A stretch of DNA of 64,000 nt from Rhodospirillaceae bacterium SYSU D60007 (GTDB taxonomy: Bacteria > Pseudomonadota > Alphaproteobacteria > Reyranellales > Reyranellaceae). This document shows, one piece after another, positions 33,009 through 43,902 of the stretch. The notes under the pieces were generated by a model. It worked only from the letters and a program-made list of their open reading frames with translations. It had not been told where the DNA came from and did no database searches. Location of the stretch: assembly GCA_003574685.1 (NCBI GenBank), contig QOCQ01000025.1, forward strand, positions 30,122-94,121, read 5' to 3'. Made by a program: the position numbers and the translations under genes. Positions within the stretch are counted from its first letter, which is position 1, and every line of letters begins with the position of its first letter.

Positions 33009-34295
33009 CTAGAACCGAACATGTGTTCCCAGGCCCATATAGATTGACTTCGCAACACCTCCAGAGGCCGGCTCAATGAACTGCAAGTTGCCGATGATCC
33101 GGAACCACGGTGTCACCGCCACATTGTAGAAGGCTTCCACGCCGGACTCATTCTTGACCTTGAAGAACGGCGCCAGCTCGTCCTTCAAAGCCTGGCTCAC
33201 TCCCAGGTGGAAATAGGCAATGCCAAAGCGATCGTCGGGCCGCCCCGGAATGAAGCTGCTGCCGCCAATCCCGAGGAAAGCGGTCCATTCCATCAAATTC
33301 GGATTGCCGTCGCCCTTGTCGATCTCGCCGAATACACCCCAGCCTCGCGCCGAATTCGCCGGGTCCTGCACCACATACTGCTGGAATGAAAAGCCGACCA
33401 GCCAGGAGCCTTTCTTTGTACCGGGGCTGGCGCCCGGCGGCTGAATGATCTCGCTGAAATCTGTCCCCCGCCTGGTGCTATAGATGCCTTTAACTCCATA
33501 GTAGCCAGTCAATCCAGCGATCGACGTTTTGAGCGTGGCGCTGCCGTTGAACGTGACGCCATTTTCAAACAGGTCTGAAAACAAAGGGCGGTTTGTTGCA
33601 TCCAGCGGGTCGTAGATCATCAACGAGAAGCTGACGGGCCGTGTACCGATTCTTATCTGCGCTCCGTTGAGCGTCGGTGGCGTGATGCCGGTGACGGGGC
33701 CGAGATTGACATTCCAGAACGTATCGGGGCCGATGCCCCCCACCAGGGGTCTGGCGCGCACGAATTCGATCGTGTTGAACTTGCCGAGACTGACGCTGAC
33801 CAGATCACCGAATCTCTGCGTGACATACAGCGCCATGATGTCCGATCGATTACGACCCTCGATGCCCGGGAAAGCAAGCGCCGTATTCACCTGGATCAGC
33901 GATCCGCCGATTCCGTTGGCGCTGTCGCCGTAGTTCAGATGACCTTGCGCGGTCAGGCTGAACCCTCTCCACAAGCCCAGTCTGGAAAGGTCGATGACCG
34001 CCAGCGCATCGAGCTTTCCGCCGTACTGCCAGGTGTTGTCGCCCAGGCCGTACGTGAGGCCCTGATAGAACTGGCTCCACTCCAAGCGGAAATCGAATCC
34101 GGCAGCACGCAATGCCGGCCCATGGCCAAACCAGTCGCCGGTCAGCGTTTGAGGTTTTGCAAGCGACGGAGCCGGCGGTACGGGCACGGCATCGTCACCG
34201 GCTGCAACCGCTTCCGTAGTGGTTCCAAGTGCGATCCCGAGATAGAGCACAACCGGCAAACAGCGCCGGACGAACGCCAACTTGCACAAAATCAT
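33009..34295 (-). CDS. oprB: OprB family carbohydrate-selective outer-membrane porin
   Basis: A 428-residue outer-membrane beta barrel with signal peptide (KLAFVRRCLPVVLYLGIALG, cleavage near AVA). OprB features are LTGDWFGHGPALRAAGFDF near the N-terminus, YQGLTYGLGDNTWQYGGKLD, and the C-terminal barrel strand SIYMGLGTHVRF ending in aromatic Phe. It admits mono- and disaccharides. The ATG at 34295 is preceded by GGGGAGG with a 6-nt gap; an ATG at 34310 lies inside that ribosome site. Being upstream of both GH1 genes on the same strand, it likely supplies their substrates. Confidence 0.93.
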   Translation of the reverse strand: MILCKLAFVRRCLPVVLYLGIALGTTTEAVAAGDDAVPVPPAPSLAKPQTLTGDWFGHGPALRAAGFDFRLEWSQFYQGLTYGLGDNTWQYGGKLDALAVIDLSRLGLWRGFSLTAQGHLNYGDSANGIGGSLIQVNTALAFPGIEGRNRSDIMALYVTQRFGDLVSVSLGKFNTIEFVRARPLVGGIGPDTFWNVNLGPVTGITPPTLNGAQIRIGTRPVSFSLMIYDPLDATNRPLFSDLFENGVTFNGSATLKTSIAGLTGYYGVKGIYSTRRGTDFSEIIQPPGASPGTKKGSWLVGFSFQQYVVQDPANSARGWGVFGEIDKGDGNPNLMEWTAFLGIGGSSFIPGRPDDRFGIAYFHLGVSQALKDELAPFFKVKNESGVEAFYNVAVTPWFRIIGNLQFIEPASGGVAKSIYMGLGTHVRF

Positions 34296-34721
34296 ACACG
34301 GCCTCCCCATGCCGCATACAACTGCAAATGGACATACTCTGAAAAAGTAGCGTCAAATGTGCGTTGTGGCAAATGCTGCGGCTATTGATGGGGGTTGTGG
34401 CTTTGGCAGAGACCGAGACTTGCCTCAGGCAATGGAGAGACATGCAGTCCGGGCCTCCAGGATGCCAGCGGCGCTCCGGCTCGACGAGCCACCCCCTGGT
34501 GCGGAATGCGGGCTGCCGGGCTCTTCTGTTCCCATGGGCGCGCGCCGATGCGGCCAGCCATGGTGGTATCGGCCTGCCGTATTGGCGCGAGCCGAAAGGA
34601 CGGTTTGACCGCGCGTGACGCGAAGGTGTCCACGTCGTGCCTCGTGGCCGCCTGGAACCTGGGCACTGTCGCGTCGTTTTGCGACGGTCCAGCAATATCG
34701 GAAGCCTTGTGAGGGGCACAG
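34296..34721. other. Intergenic stretch, promoter region of the porin/glycosidase unit
   Basis: About 425 bp between divergent genes. Short overlapping frames exist on both strands, but none has a ribosome site and protein-like composition. The AT-rich part (34310-34370) is the likely oprB promoter region; no specific operator was recognised. Confidence 0.4.
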
Positions 34722-35255
34722 GTGATCGAGCATATCCGGAAGCAGATCGATCATTTCCTGACAGGCTCGATGGCAGCGGCGCTGCGAGCCGTCGAGTGTC
34801 GCACGCCTGCACCTGGCAGCGCGCCCATTGCCGAGAAAGAAGCTGTCGGCTGCGAGGTGCTGGTCGGACACGTGCTCGGCAGCCCCGATGCCAGATACCT
34901 GCTGCGCGCCTTCGGCGAGACGCTCCAGATGCAGATCCAGCTCAACGTATACCGTCTGGTCGTTGTCTACGTGGTGCCTGTGCACGGCGCGCTCGATTGC
35001 AGCGCCTTGCAGCCACGGTTCGTCCGCTGGGAAACCGGGGCCAACCACGCCGGATGGCGTATAGGCTGGCGTGACACCGTGGATGCGGACAAAACCAGCG
35101 AGCGACGCGTCGAGGTTTATGGTTATGCCATGCTGCCGGAAGCGTTTCTCGAATCCGATCAGCACAGGCTCTACTGGATGAACGACATTGTTCAGATGAC
35201 CCGGGCATTTTTTCTGGAGGCAAGGCGGATCGATGTGAGATTGTCAATTCCGTAA
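34722..35255 (+). CDS. Hypothetical protein, unknown family
   Basis: A 177-residue protein starting at a GTG with GAGGGGCACAG upstream. It has no signal peptide or membrane span; it contains EVLVGHVLGSPDARYLLRAF, a beta-rich LQMQIQLNVYRLVVVYVVPV segment and a C-terminal helix. Composition and codon use are those of a real gene, but no domain is recognised. It could be a remnant of the accessory region upstream of groEL. Confidence 0.55.
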   Translation: MIEHIRKQIDHFLTGSMAAALRAVECRTPAPGSAPIAEKEAVGCEVLVGHVLGSPDARYLLRAFGETLQMQIQLNVYRLVVVYVVPVHGALDCSALQPRFVRWETGANHAGWRIGWRDTVDADKTSERRVEVYGYAMLPEAFLESDQHRLYWMNDIVQMTRAFFLEARRIDVRLSIP

Positions 35256-35396
35256 CGGGAACTTGGTGGGCCTTGTACCGTCTTACATTGCCGCCTGCGA
35301 CCGGCGGCAGTGTATCCTCCGGGTGCCGGCGCTCCTTGGTGGTGCGTCGGTGCCTTCGGCGGTGCAGCCCTTTGGCAGGCTGGGCGTTCACGGCGC

Positions 35397-35651
35397 ATGG
35401 AAAAGATGACTCGCCATCCTGACGTTACCCGGACTGTCCACCGATACCGCCCGCTGCCGCCCGATCGTCGACCGCATCCGAGCGTCGGCGATCGCACCTT
35501 GACCTACGAGCCGCTGGAACACGGCGAGTACCCCTACGGCATGCCCCTGGCGATTCGCGTCACCGACAGTAACGGTCGAAGCTGGGTCTACGTCCCGATC
35601 GGTGGCCTGGCCGTGGACAGCCTCGGCTTCATCCTTGAGCGCGAGCCGTAG
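35397..35651 (+). CDS. Small hypothetical protein
   Basis: An 84-residue protein with TVHRYRPLPPDRRPHPSVG, then a beta-rich LEHGEYPYGMPLAIRVTDSN and GRSWVYVPIGGLAVDSLGF. It has no cysteine, signal or membrane segment. The protein-like, evenly mixed composition argues it is real; ATG codons at 35397 and 35406 are both possible. No family recognised. Confidence 0.5.
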   Translation: MEKMTRHPDVTRTVHRYRPLPPDRRPHPSVGDRTLTYEPLEHGEYPYGMPLAIRVTDSNGRSWVYVPIGGLAVDSLGFILEREP

Positions 35652-37603
<1,952 letters not shown>

Positions 37604-37625
37604 GACCGGTCTCAGCCGGAAAAAA

Positions 37626-38015
37626 CTAGCTCGAACCCTCGTAGGCGGCGATCTCGATGAGGTTGCCGTCGGGATCGCGGCAATAGATCGAGGTCATCGG
37701 GCCCAGCGCGCCGGTGCGCGTCACCGGGCCCTGCGTGATGGCAACGCCGCAATCACGCAGCCTTGCGGCAGCGCGGTCGATTGCCTCGCTGGTGATGAAA
37801 CAGAAATCCAGCGCGCCCGGCGCATCGACGGCGCCGGTCTCCCAGTTGGCGGCGCCCGTGGGCCGCAGGTTGAGCTTCTGCCGGCCGAACTTCAGGGCGA
37901 TGCGCGCCTGTGGTCCAAACGCCTCGCGCCGCATGCCGAGCACGCGCTCGTACCACGCGGCCATCGCTTCGACGTCCCGGCAATTCACCACGACATGGTC
38001 GATCCGGTCGATCAT
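37626..38015 (-). CDS. VOC family (glyoxalase/bleomycin resistance-like) protein
   Basis: A 129-residue single VOC domain with two beta-alpha-beta-beta-beta modules: IDRIDHVVVNCRDVEAMAAWY at the N-terminus (metal-ligand His7) and SIYCRDPDGNLIEIAAYE at the C-terminus with the conserved Glu. The family includes glyoxalase I, dioxygenases and resistance proteins; the function here is not predictable. Convergent with groEL, 22 bp apart. Confidence 0.92.
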   Translation of the reverse strand: MIDRIDHVVVNCRDVEAMAAWYERVLGMRREAFGPQARIALKFGRQKLNLRPTGAANWETGAVDAPGALDFCFITSEAIDRAAARLRDCGVAITQGPVTRTGALGPMTSIYCRDPDGNLIEIAAYEGSS

Positions 38016-38057
38016 GCGATCGCCTCCCTTTGTTCATCATCCGCTCCCAAAGGTACT

Positions 38058-38184
38058 CGTCGTCCTGAGCGAAGCGAAGGACCTTACGGCCATGCGACCC
38101 GTGAACGATGGTGGCGGTGAATCACCGACGCTGCCGCTCTGTAGCCGAACTACAGCAAGGTCCTTCGCTGCGCTCAGGACGACG
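38058..38184. repeat. Type C palindromic repeat, copy 2
   Basis: Full 127-bp copy with the same termini (CGTCGTCCTGAGCGAAGCG and inverse) and inner GGTGGCGGTGAATCACCG as at 11374-11500. Confidence 0.85.
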
Positions 38185-38223
38185 TAGATGCCGTTACAAG
38201 CGGTATAGTACTGTATGCCTTGG

Positions 38224-38262
38224 CGTCGTCCTGAGCGGAGCGAAGGACCTTGCGGCCGTGCG
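38224..38262. repeat. Type C repeat, half unit
   Basis: CGTCGTCCTGAGCGGAGCG followed by AAGGACCTTGCGGCCGTGCG is the left half of a type C element, adjoining the GIY-YIG fragment without the matching right half. Confidence 0.7.
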
Positions 38263-38279
38263 ACGGGAATGGGACCTTG

Positions 38280-38408
38280 ATGCGTGAACGACGCTTCTAC
38301 GTGTACTTCATGACGAACTACTCCTGCCACGTTCTCTACATCGGTGTCACCAACGACGTGGCCAGAAGAGTGTGGGAGCATCGACAGGGCATCGGTGCCG
38401 CCGGATAG
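38280..38408 (+). pseudogene. Truncated GIY-YIG nuclease-like gene
   Basis: A 42-residue frame with the GIY-YIG core of the small YhbQ-like family: FYVYFMTNYSCHVLYIGVTN followed by DVARRVWEHRQG. Normal members have 80-100 residues; here a stop follows at residue 43 and the sequence continues into a type C repeat (38416). The missing C-terminal half carries the catalytic Glu, so it should be inactive. These short GIY-YIG genes are often associated with repeats. Confidence 0.75.
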
Positions 38409-38415
38409 CGCAACA

Positions 38416-38536
38416 GTCCTGAGTGAAGCGACGGAGCTTGCGGTGAGTGGCAAGGAATGGCCGCAGCGGTGACTCGCCAGCACCATCATTCAGCGTGGCG
38501 CGCCCGCAAGGTCCTTCGCTTCGCTCAGTACGACGG
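38416..38536. repeat. Type C repeat, diverged copy
   Basis: GTCCTGAGTGAAGCGACGG on the left and GCAAGGTCCTTCGCTTCGCT on the right are inverted, with a GCGGTGACTCGCCAGC centre. It is more diverged than the other copies and directly follows the GIY-YIG fragment. Confidence 0.65.
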
Positions 38537-38577
38537 AAGGGGCTGAGGACGACGGAAGGGGCTCAGGATAGAGGACA

Positions 38578-38612
38578 AAAAAAGAGCCCCGGGCGGGTGC
38601 CTCGGGGCCCTC
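38578..38612 (-). terminator. Rho-independent terminator of the 38629-39093 gene
   Basis: On the minus strand a GC-rich stem (GGCCCCG / CGGGGCT) is followed by seven T residues, 17 bp after the stop codon. Confidence 0.75.
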
Positions 38613-38628
38613 GACGATGTCACCCGCG

Positions 38629-39093
38629 TCAGTTCTGTGTTGTGGTTCCGTTGGTCTGGTTTGTCTGGTTCGTGTCGGTGCCGCCCGCGAGTTTCGATTC
38701 GCGGGCCGCGGCCTCGGCGCTCGCCTTCTTGATGGCGGCGTCCATCTCGGCCTCGGTCGTCAGCTTGTCGAGCTGACGCCCGCAGGCGCGCCCGATCTCG
38801 TCGTTGACCGCGTGGCCGGCCGCGACGAGCTTCTCCGCTTGCTCGCTGGTCGCCTTGGACCTGAGCTCGCGCGCCTGCGCCGTGGTGACGCCGGAGCTGA
38901 GATACGAGTCAAGGCAGTACTGCGCATGCACGGCGCTGACTTCGGCCTTGCGCTGCTCCTCGGCGGCGCTGCGGGACATGAACCAGCCCGGATAGCCGAA
39001 CGAGAAGATCGCCATCGCAACGACACCGGCACCGAAGCCGATGACGTGCTCCTTTCTCACGGGATTCCACCCGCTCTTGCTCTGATCCGCCAT
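38629..39093 (-). CDS. Single-span membrane protein, unknown function
   Basis: A 154-residue protein: ~15-residue cytosolic N-terminus, one membrane span (VIGFGAGVVAMAIFSFGYPG), then a ~110-residue helical periplasmic region with two Cys (AQYCLDSYLSS and GRACGRQLDKL) that may form a disulfide, ending in a low-complexity Asn/Thr tail. AAGGAGG upstream of the ATG at 39093 is a strong ribosome site. Divergent from the NO reductase gene. No function is assigned. Confidence 0.75.
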   Translation of the reverse strand: MADQSKSGWNPVRKEHVIGFGAGVVAMAIFSFGYPGWFMSRSAAEEQRKAEVSAVHAQYCLDSYLSSGVTTAQARELRSKATSEQAEKLVAAGHAVNDEIGRACGRQLDKLTTEAEMDAAIKKASAEAAARESKLAGGTDTNQTNQTNGTTTQN

Positions 39094-39310
39094 TGGTGAA
39101 TGGCCTCCTTGCTTGCCGCGGCGCGCAACATGCGCCCCGCTGCAATGCACGCTAGCAGGTTCTGGGAAAATGGATAGCCGGTCCGGCGGCGGCGTCCGCG
39201 CAAGGAATGCAAATTTCCTGCCGCGAGTAATCTGGTGCAACGCTCCGCCGCCTTCCCGCGTTGCCTCGGGAGCGCCGCATTTTTGCCGCGGCCGGGGCAG
39301 GGAGATTGCG

Positions 39311-41632
39311 ATGTCGAGTACGCGGAAGCTCTGGAGCCTGCTGGCGGTCCTGCTGGTGGGCTCGTTCAGCGTGCTGCTGTGGACGGGCACCGAGATCTAC
39401 CAGAAGGCACCGCCAATGCCGGAGCGCGTGGTCAGCAGCGACGGCAAGGAAATCTACACCCGCGCCGACATCGAAAAGGGCCGCCAGGTGTGGCAGTCGA
39501 TGGGCGGCATGCAGCTCGGCTCGATCTGGGGCCATGGCGGCTATGTCGCGCCGGACTGGAGCGCCGACTGGCTGCACCGCGAGGCGCTGGCGATGCTGGA
39601 CGAGTGGGCGCGCCGCGAGTTCGGCGGCAAGGGCTACGCCGAGCTCAACGACGAGCAGAAGGCGGCGCTGGAGGGCCGCCTGCGCGTGCGCATGCGCGAG
39701 AACACCTGGGATCCGCAGACCGGCACCATCACCCTGCCGCCGGAACGCGCAGCGGCCATCGCCACGGTCTCCGACCACTATGAGGGTCTGTTCGGCAACG
39801 ATCCCGCCACCGCCGGTCTGCGCGAAGCCTACGCGATGAAGAACGACACCGTGCCCGATGCCGAGCATCGCCGCGTGCTGTCGGCGTTCTTCTGGTGGAC
39901 GGCATGGGCCTGCGTCACCCAGCGGCCTGGCAGCACCATCACCTACACCAACAACTGGCCGAGCGAGCCGCTGGTGGGCAACCGGCCGCCGCCCAGCACC
40001 TTCCTCTGGTCGGCCTTCAGCGTCACCTTTTTGCTCGCCGGCATCGCGGCGCTGGGCTGGCATCATGCCGTCACCCATGCGCGCGAGGAACCGCACCGGC
40101 CGCCCGCGTTCGATCCCATGCGCCATGTCGTGGCCACGCCCTCGATGCTGGCGACGGCCAAGTATTTCTGGGTGCTGCTGGCGCTGTTCCTGGTGCAGAT
40201 CCTGTTCGGCGCCATGACGGCGCACTACCAGGTCGAGGGCCAGCAGGCCTATGGCTACGAGCTCGCCAACGTGCTGCCCTATTCGATCACCCGCACATGG
40301 CATACGCAGCTCGCGGTGCTGTGGATCGCCGTGGCGTGGCTGGGCACCGGTCTCTACATCGGGCCGGCGGTGTCGGGCTACGAGCCGCCGATGCAGCGGC
40401 TGGGCGTGAACGTGCTCTGGATCTGCCTGCTGGTGATCGTGGTCGGCGGCTTCACCGGGCAGTGGCTCGCGGTCATGCAGAAGCTCGGCCTCGACTATAA
40501 CCACTGGTTCGGGCACCAGGGCTGGGAATACGCCGACATGGGCCGCTTCTGGCAGTGGTTCCTGTTCATCGGCCTGATGCTGTGGCTGTTCCTCGTGGGC
40601 CGCGCGCTGTGGCCGACGCTGCGCGGCACGTCCGAGCAGCGCTCGATCATCGGCCTGCTGTTCCTGTCGACGGTAGCGATCGGCCTGTTCTTCGGCGCCG
40701 CCCTGCTGTGGGGCGAGCGCACGCACATCTCGATGGTCGAGTACTGGCGCTGGTGGCTGGTGCACCTGTGGGTCGAAGGCTTCTTCGAGGTGTTTGCCAC
40801 CGCCGTGATCGCCTTCCTGTTCACGCGGCTCGGGCTGCTGGCGGTGCGTACGGCCACCGTGGCGGTGCTGTTCGCCACCATCGTGTTCATGGCCGGCGGC
40901 GTGCTGGGCACGCTGCATCACCTCTACTTCGCGGGCTCGACCACGCCGGTGCTGGCGCTGGGCGCCAGCTTCTCGGCGCTGGAGGTGGTGCCGCTGGCTT
41001 ATATCGGCTTCGAGGCCTATCACACCTGGCGGCTGGGCGGCGCCACGGGCTGGATGCGCCGCTACCGCTGGCCGGTGATGTTCTTCATCGCGGTGGCCTT
41101 CTGGAACCTGGTGGGTGCGGGGCTGTTCGGCTTCCTGGTCAACCCGCCGCTGTCGCTCTACTACATGCAGGGCCTGAACCTGACGCCGCTGCACGGGCAC
41201 ACGGCGCTGTTCGGCGTCTACGGCATGCTGGGCATCGGGCTGGTGCTGTTCTGCCTGCGCGGCATGAAGCCCGATCTGGCGTGGCACGAGGGCATCCTGA
41301 AGGTGAGCTTCTGGTGCCTCAACATCGGGCTGGCGCTGATGGCGCTCTTGACGCTGCTGCCGCTGGGCACGCTGCAGCTCTTCGCCTCGCTGCAGAACGG
41401 CTACTGGTACGCGCGCTCGGCCGAGTTCATGCAGCGGCCGCTGGTCGACCTGCTGGTGTGGATGCGCGTGCCGGGCGACACGATCTTCTCCATCGGCGCG
41501 CTGGCACTCGCGGTGTTCGTGGCGGGCCTCTGGCTCTTCCCCCGCCGCGAGCACGAAATCCGCGCCCGCGAGGAAGAAGAGCGCGAGGAGAGGGCAGCCG
41601 CTGCCTCAGACGGCAGACACCGCGTCGGTTGA
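39311..41632 (+). CDS. norZ: Quinol-dependent nitric oxide reductase (qNOR)
   Basis: A 773-residue single-subunit NO reductase that reduces 2 NO to N2O with electrons from quinol. The N-terminal ~200 residues are the NorC-like periplasmic extension (GRQVWQSMGGMQLGSIWGHG) without a haem c CXXCH motif, which defines qNOR. The C-terminal NorB-like part has ~12 spans with metal/haem ligand motifs RTWHTQLAVLW (~329), HLWVEGFFEVFATA (~484, His and Glu), GTLHHLYFAG (~533) and LHGHTALFGVYG (~627). The ATG at 39311 gives the normal length. No norD/norQ or nitrite reductase is nearby, so NO detoxification is more likely than full denitrification. No FNR/NnrR box was seen. Confidence 0.96.
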   Translation: MSSTRKLWSLLAVLLVGSFSVLLWTGTEIYQKAPPMPERVVSSDGKEIYTRADIEKGRQVWQSMGGMQLGSIWGHGGYVAPDWSADWLHREALAMLDEWARREFGGKGYAELNDEQKAALEGRLRVRMRENTWDPQTGTITLPPERAAAIATVSDHYEGLFGNDPATAGLREAYAMKNDTVPDAEHRRVLSAFFWWTAWACVTQRPGSTITYTNNWPSEPLVGNRPPPSTFLWSAFSVTFLLAGIAALGWHHAVTHAREEPHRPPAFDPMRHVVATPSMLATAKYFWVLLALFLVQILFGAMTAHYQVEGQQAYGYELANVLPYSITRTWHTQLAVLWIAVAWLGTGLYIGPAVSGYEPPMQRLGVNVLWICLLVIVVGGFTGQWLAVMQKLGLDYNHWFGHQGWEYADMGRFWQWFLFIGLMLWLFLVGRALWPTLRGTSEQRSIIGLLFLSTVAIGLFFGAALLWGERTHISMVEYWRWWLVHLWVEGFFEVFATAVIAFLFTRLGLLAVRTATVAVLFATIVFMAGGVLGTLHHLYFAGSTTPVLALGASFSALEVVPLAYIGFEAYHTWRLGGATGWMRRYRWPVMFFIAVAFWNLVGAGLFGFLVNPPLSLYYMQGLNLTPLHGHTALFGVYGMLGIGLVLFCLRGMKPDLAWHEGILKVSFWCLNIGLALMALLTLLPLGTLQLFASLQNGYWYARSAEFMQRPLVDLLVWMRVPGDTIFSIGALALAVFVAGLWLFPRREHEIRAREEEEREERAAAASDGRHRVG

Positions 41633-41635
41633 GAG

Positions 41636-41734
41636 ATCCCCCTTCCGCCCTTCGGGCACCTTCCCCCTCCGGGGGAAGGCCATGAATCCTTCCCCCGGAG
41701 GGGGAAGGTGGCGCGCCAGCGCCGGAAGGGGGAT
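41636..41734. repeat. Type B palindromic repeat, copy 3 (halves in outward order)
   Basis: The two half units are present in swapped order compared with other copies: ATCCCCCTTCCGCCCTTCGG plus hairpin comes first, an 8-bp spacer (CCATGAAT), then hairpin plus GGTGGCGCGCCAGCGCCGG and AAGGGGGAT. It shows that half units can be joined in either orientation. Confidence 0.85.
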
Positions 41735-41764
41735 GGTGCAGCACGCACGGCGTCAGGGCGGCGG

Positions 41765-42169
41765 ATGATCGAGTTCTATCCCGAGATCAGGCTGGTGCAT
41801 ATCTGGGCGGTGGTGGCGAGCGGGGGGCTGTTCGCACTGCGCGGGCTGCTGCTGCTCGCGGGCGCGCGCGGGATCGCGATGGCCCTGCCGGTGCGGTGGC
41901 TGGCCTACACCATCGACACCGTGCTGCTCACCGCCGCCCTGATGCTGATGACCATCGTGCAGCAATACCCGTTCGTGCATGCCTGGCTGACGGTGAAGGT
42001 GCTGCTGCTGGTGGTCTATATCGCGCTCGGCGTCATCGCCTTCCGCCCCGCCGCCAGCCAGACCGTGCGCATCGGCTGCTGGCTCCTGGCGCTGGCGGTG
42101 TTCGGCTTCATCGTCACCGTCGCGCGCGCCCATCATCCGCTCGGCGTCTTCAGCGGGCTTGCACTCTGA
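41765..42169 (+). CDS. SirB2-like membrane protein
   Basis: A 134-residue protein with four predicted membrane spans: IRLVHIWAVVASGGLFALRG, a span around LAYTIDTVLLTAALMLMTIV, LTVKVLLLVVYIALGVIAF and IGCWLLALAVFGFIVTV. The LYPxIRxxHI start, RWLAYTIDTVLLTAAL and YPFVHAWLTVKV are SirB2 signatures. The biochemical role is unknown. It follows qNOR with a type B repeat between, so cotranscription is possible. Confidence 0.85.
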   Translation: MIEFYPEIRLVHIWAVVASGGLFALRGLLLLAGARGIAMALPVRWLAYTIDTVLLTAALMLMTIVQQYPFVHAWLTVKVLLLVVYIALGVIAFRPAASQTVRIGCWLLALAVFGFIVTVARAHHPLGVFSGLAL

Positions 42170-42221
42170 GGAGAGGGATGATATGTAAAATAATACACAG
42201 ACCGTATCGGGGTGCAGGACA

Positions 42222-43805
42222 ATGGAATCCCGCAAGCAGACGCATGCCAGGAAGCGCGCGAAGGGTGGCCCGCCCGGCAAGAAGCGTCGGCAGCAGAAGG
42301 GCAAGCCTGCGCCGGCGGCCAATGACAACGACATCGCCACCGTCAGTGACGACGCCGTCGACCGCCTCATGGCGGAGTGCCGGCACGATCCGCTGGACTT
42401 CGTGAAGCGCGCCTTTCCGTGGGGCGCGGCGGGCACGCCGCTGGCGGCGCATGACGGTCCCTATGCGTGGCAGGCGGAGGTGCTGGCGGAGATCGGCGCG
42501 GCGCTGCGCGGCGGCTCCGGCGACGTGGTGCAGCACGCCATCGCCTCGGGCCATGGCGTGGGCAAGTCGGCGCTGGTGGCGTGGGTGCTGCTGTGGGGGC
42601 TGGCGACGTTCCGCGGCGCGCGGCTGAGCGTTGCGGCCAATACCGAACAGCAGCTTCGCACCAAGACATGGCCGGAGCTGGCGCGCTGGTTCCAGCTGAT
42701 GGCCGGCCGGGAACGCTTCGCGATCACCGAGACGGCGCTTGCGGCGCGCAGGGCGGACGATGCGCGCAACTGGCGCATCGATCGCGTGACATGGTCGGCC
42801 TACAACACTGTTGCGTTCCAGGGCCTGCACAACCAGGGCGGGCGCATCGTGCTGGTGTTCGACGAGGCCTCGGCCATTCCCGACCAGGTGTGGGAGGCAA
42901 GCGAAGGTGCGCTGACCGACGCCGGCGCCGAGATCGTCTGGCTGGTGGCCGGCAATCCGACGCACAATACCGGCCGCTTCCGCGAGTGCTTCGGCGCGCG
43001 CAAGGCCCGCTGGCGCACCCGGCAGGTGGACAGCCGCAACGTGCCCGGCACCAGCGCCCGGCAGATCGCGAACTGGATCGCCGACTATGGCGCGGACAGC
43101 GACTTCGTGCGGGTGCGGGTGAAGGGTGAGTTCCCGCGCGCCGGCAGCCACCAGTTCATCCCCTCCGACCTGATCGAGGCGGCATCGCGGCGCGAGGCCC
43201 AATCGCACGCGCACGAGGCCATGGTGCTGGGCGTCGACGTGGCGCGTCACGGGGATGACATGACAGTAATCTGGCCGAGGCGCGGCCGCGATGCGCGCAC
43301 CTGGGCGCCGGTGCGGCTGCGCATTCCCGACCTGATGCAGGTGGCGGGACGCGTCGCCGAGCAGGCGCGGCTGCTGCACGCCGACGCGGTGTTCGTCGAT
43401 ATGGGCATGGGCGCGGGCGTGGTCGACCGGCTGGTGCAGATGGGCGTGCGCGGCGTGGTGGGCGTCGAGTTTGGCGCCGCGGCCGACGGCACGCGCTACG
43501 GCGATCTGGCGGTCGGCGCCTTCGGACGCTACGCCAACAAGCGGGCGCAGATGTGGGCCAACATGCGCGCCTGGCTGCAGCATGGCGCCATTCCCGACGA
43601 TGCCGCCATCCGCGCCGATCTCGAGGGACCGGAATACGCGTTCAACGCGCGCGACGAGATCCTGCTCGAGCGCAAGGAGGACATGAAGCGCCGCGGGCTG
43701 GCCTCGCCCGACCTTGCCGACGCGCTGGCGCTCACCTTCGCGCATTTCGTGCACCCCGCCGCCGGCGGCTTCCTCCCCGCCCGTCACCTCACCGACCACG
43801 ATTGA
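42222..43805 (+). CDS. Phage terminase large subunit (intact)
   Basis: A 527-residue DNA-packaging motor. ATPase motifs: Walker A SGHGVGKS (residues 110-117), Walker B RIVLVFDEAS (208-217), coupling motif AGNPTHNTG (~243-251). The RNase H-like nuclease domain has GVDVARHGDD (D339), VFVDMGMGAG (~396) and LADALALTFA near the C-terminus. It starts with a Lys/Arg-rich tail. No small terminase or other phage gene adjoins it; a matching podovirus head module lies at 57655-61625. An AT-rich 50-bp leader precedes the ATG. All motifs are intact, which argues against long neutral decay. Confidence 0.94.
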   Translation: MESRKQTHARKRAKGGPPGKKRRQQKGKPAPAANDNDIATVSDDAVDRLMAECRHDPLDFVKRAFPWGAAGTPLAAHDGPYAWQAEVLAEIGAALRGGSGDVVQHAIASGHGVGKSALVAWVLLWGLATFRGARLSVAANTEQQLRTKTWPELARWFQLMAGRERFAITETALAARRADDARNWRIDRVTWSAYNTVAFQGLHNQGGRIVLVFDEASAIPDQVWEASEGALTDAGAEIVWLVAGNPTHNTGRFRECFGARKARWRTRQVDSRNVPGTSARQIANWIADYGADSDFVRVRVKGEFPRAGSHQFIPSDLIEAASRREAQSHAHEAMVLGVDVARHGDDMTVIWPRRGRDARTWAPVRLRIPDLMQVAGRVAEQARLLHADAVFVDMGMGAGVVDRLVQMGVRGVVGVEFGAAADGTRYGDLAVGAFGRYANKRAQMWANMRAWLQHGAIPDDAAIRADLEGPEYAFNARDEILLERKEDMKRRGLASPDLADALALTFAHFVHPAAGGFLPARHLTDHD

Positions 43806-43902
43806 AGGCTGGGAGCGCACGCGTCCAGATTGAACCTTTCCGCGGCTTACAATCGCCGGGTCCTGGGGTACGGACTGTTCGCGGAGACGAGGACCGGTAG
43901 AG

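Noticed and set aside
39094..39310. FNR/NnrR-type box upstream of qNOR
   Set aside because: No TTGAT-N4-ATCAA-like or TTGC-N6-GCAA-like palindrome at a sensible position was found.
39152..41554. An 800-codon open frame on the minus strand
   Set aside because: It lies antisense to the qNOR gene; composition (His/Gln/Arg-rich, no domains) is that of a GC-rich shadow frame.
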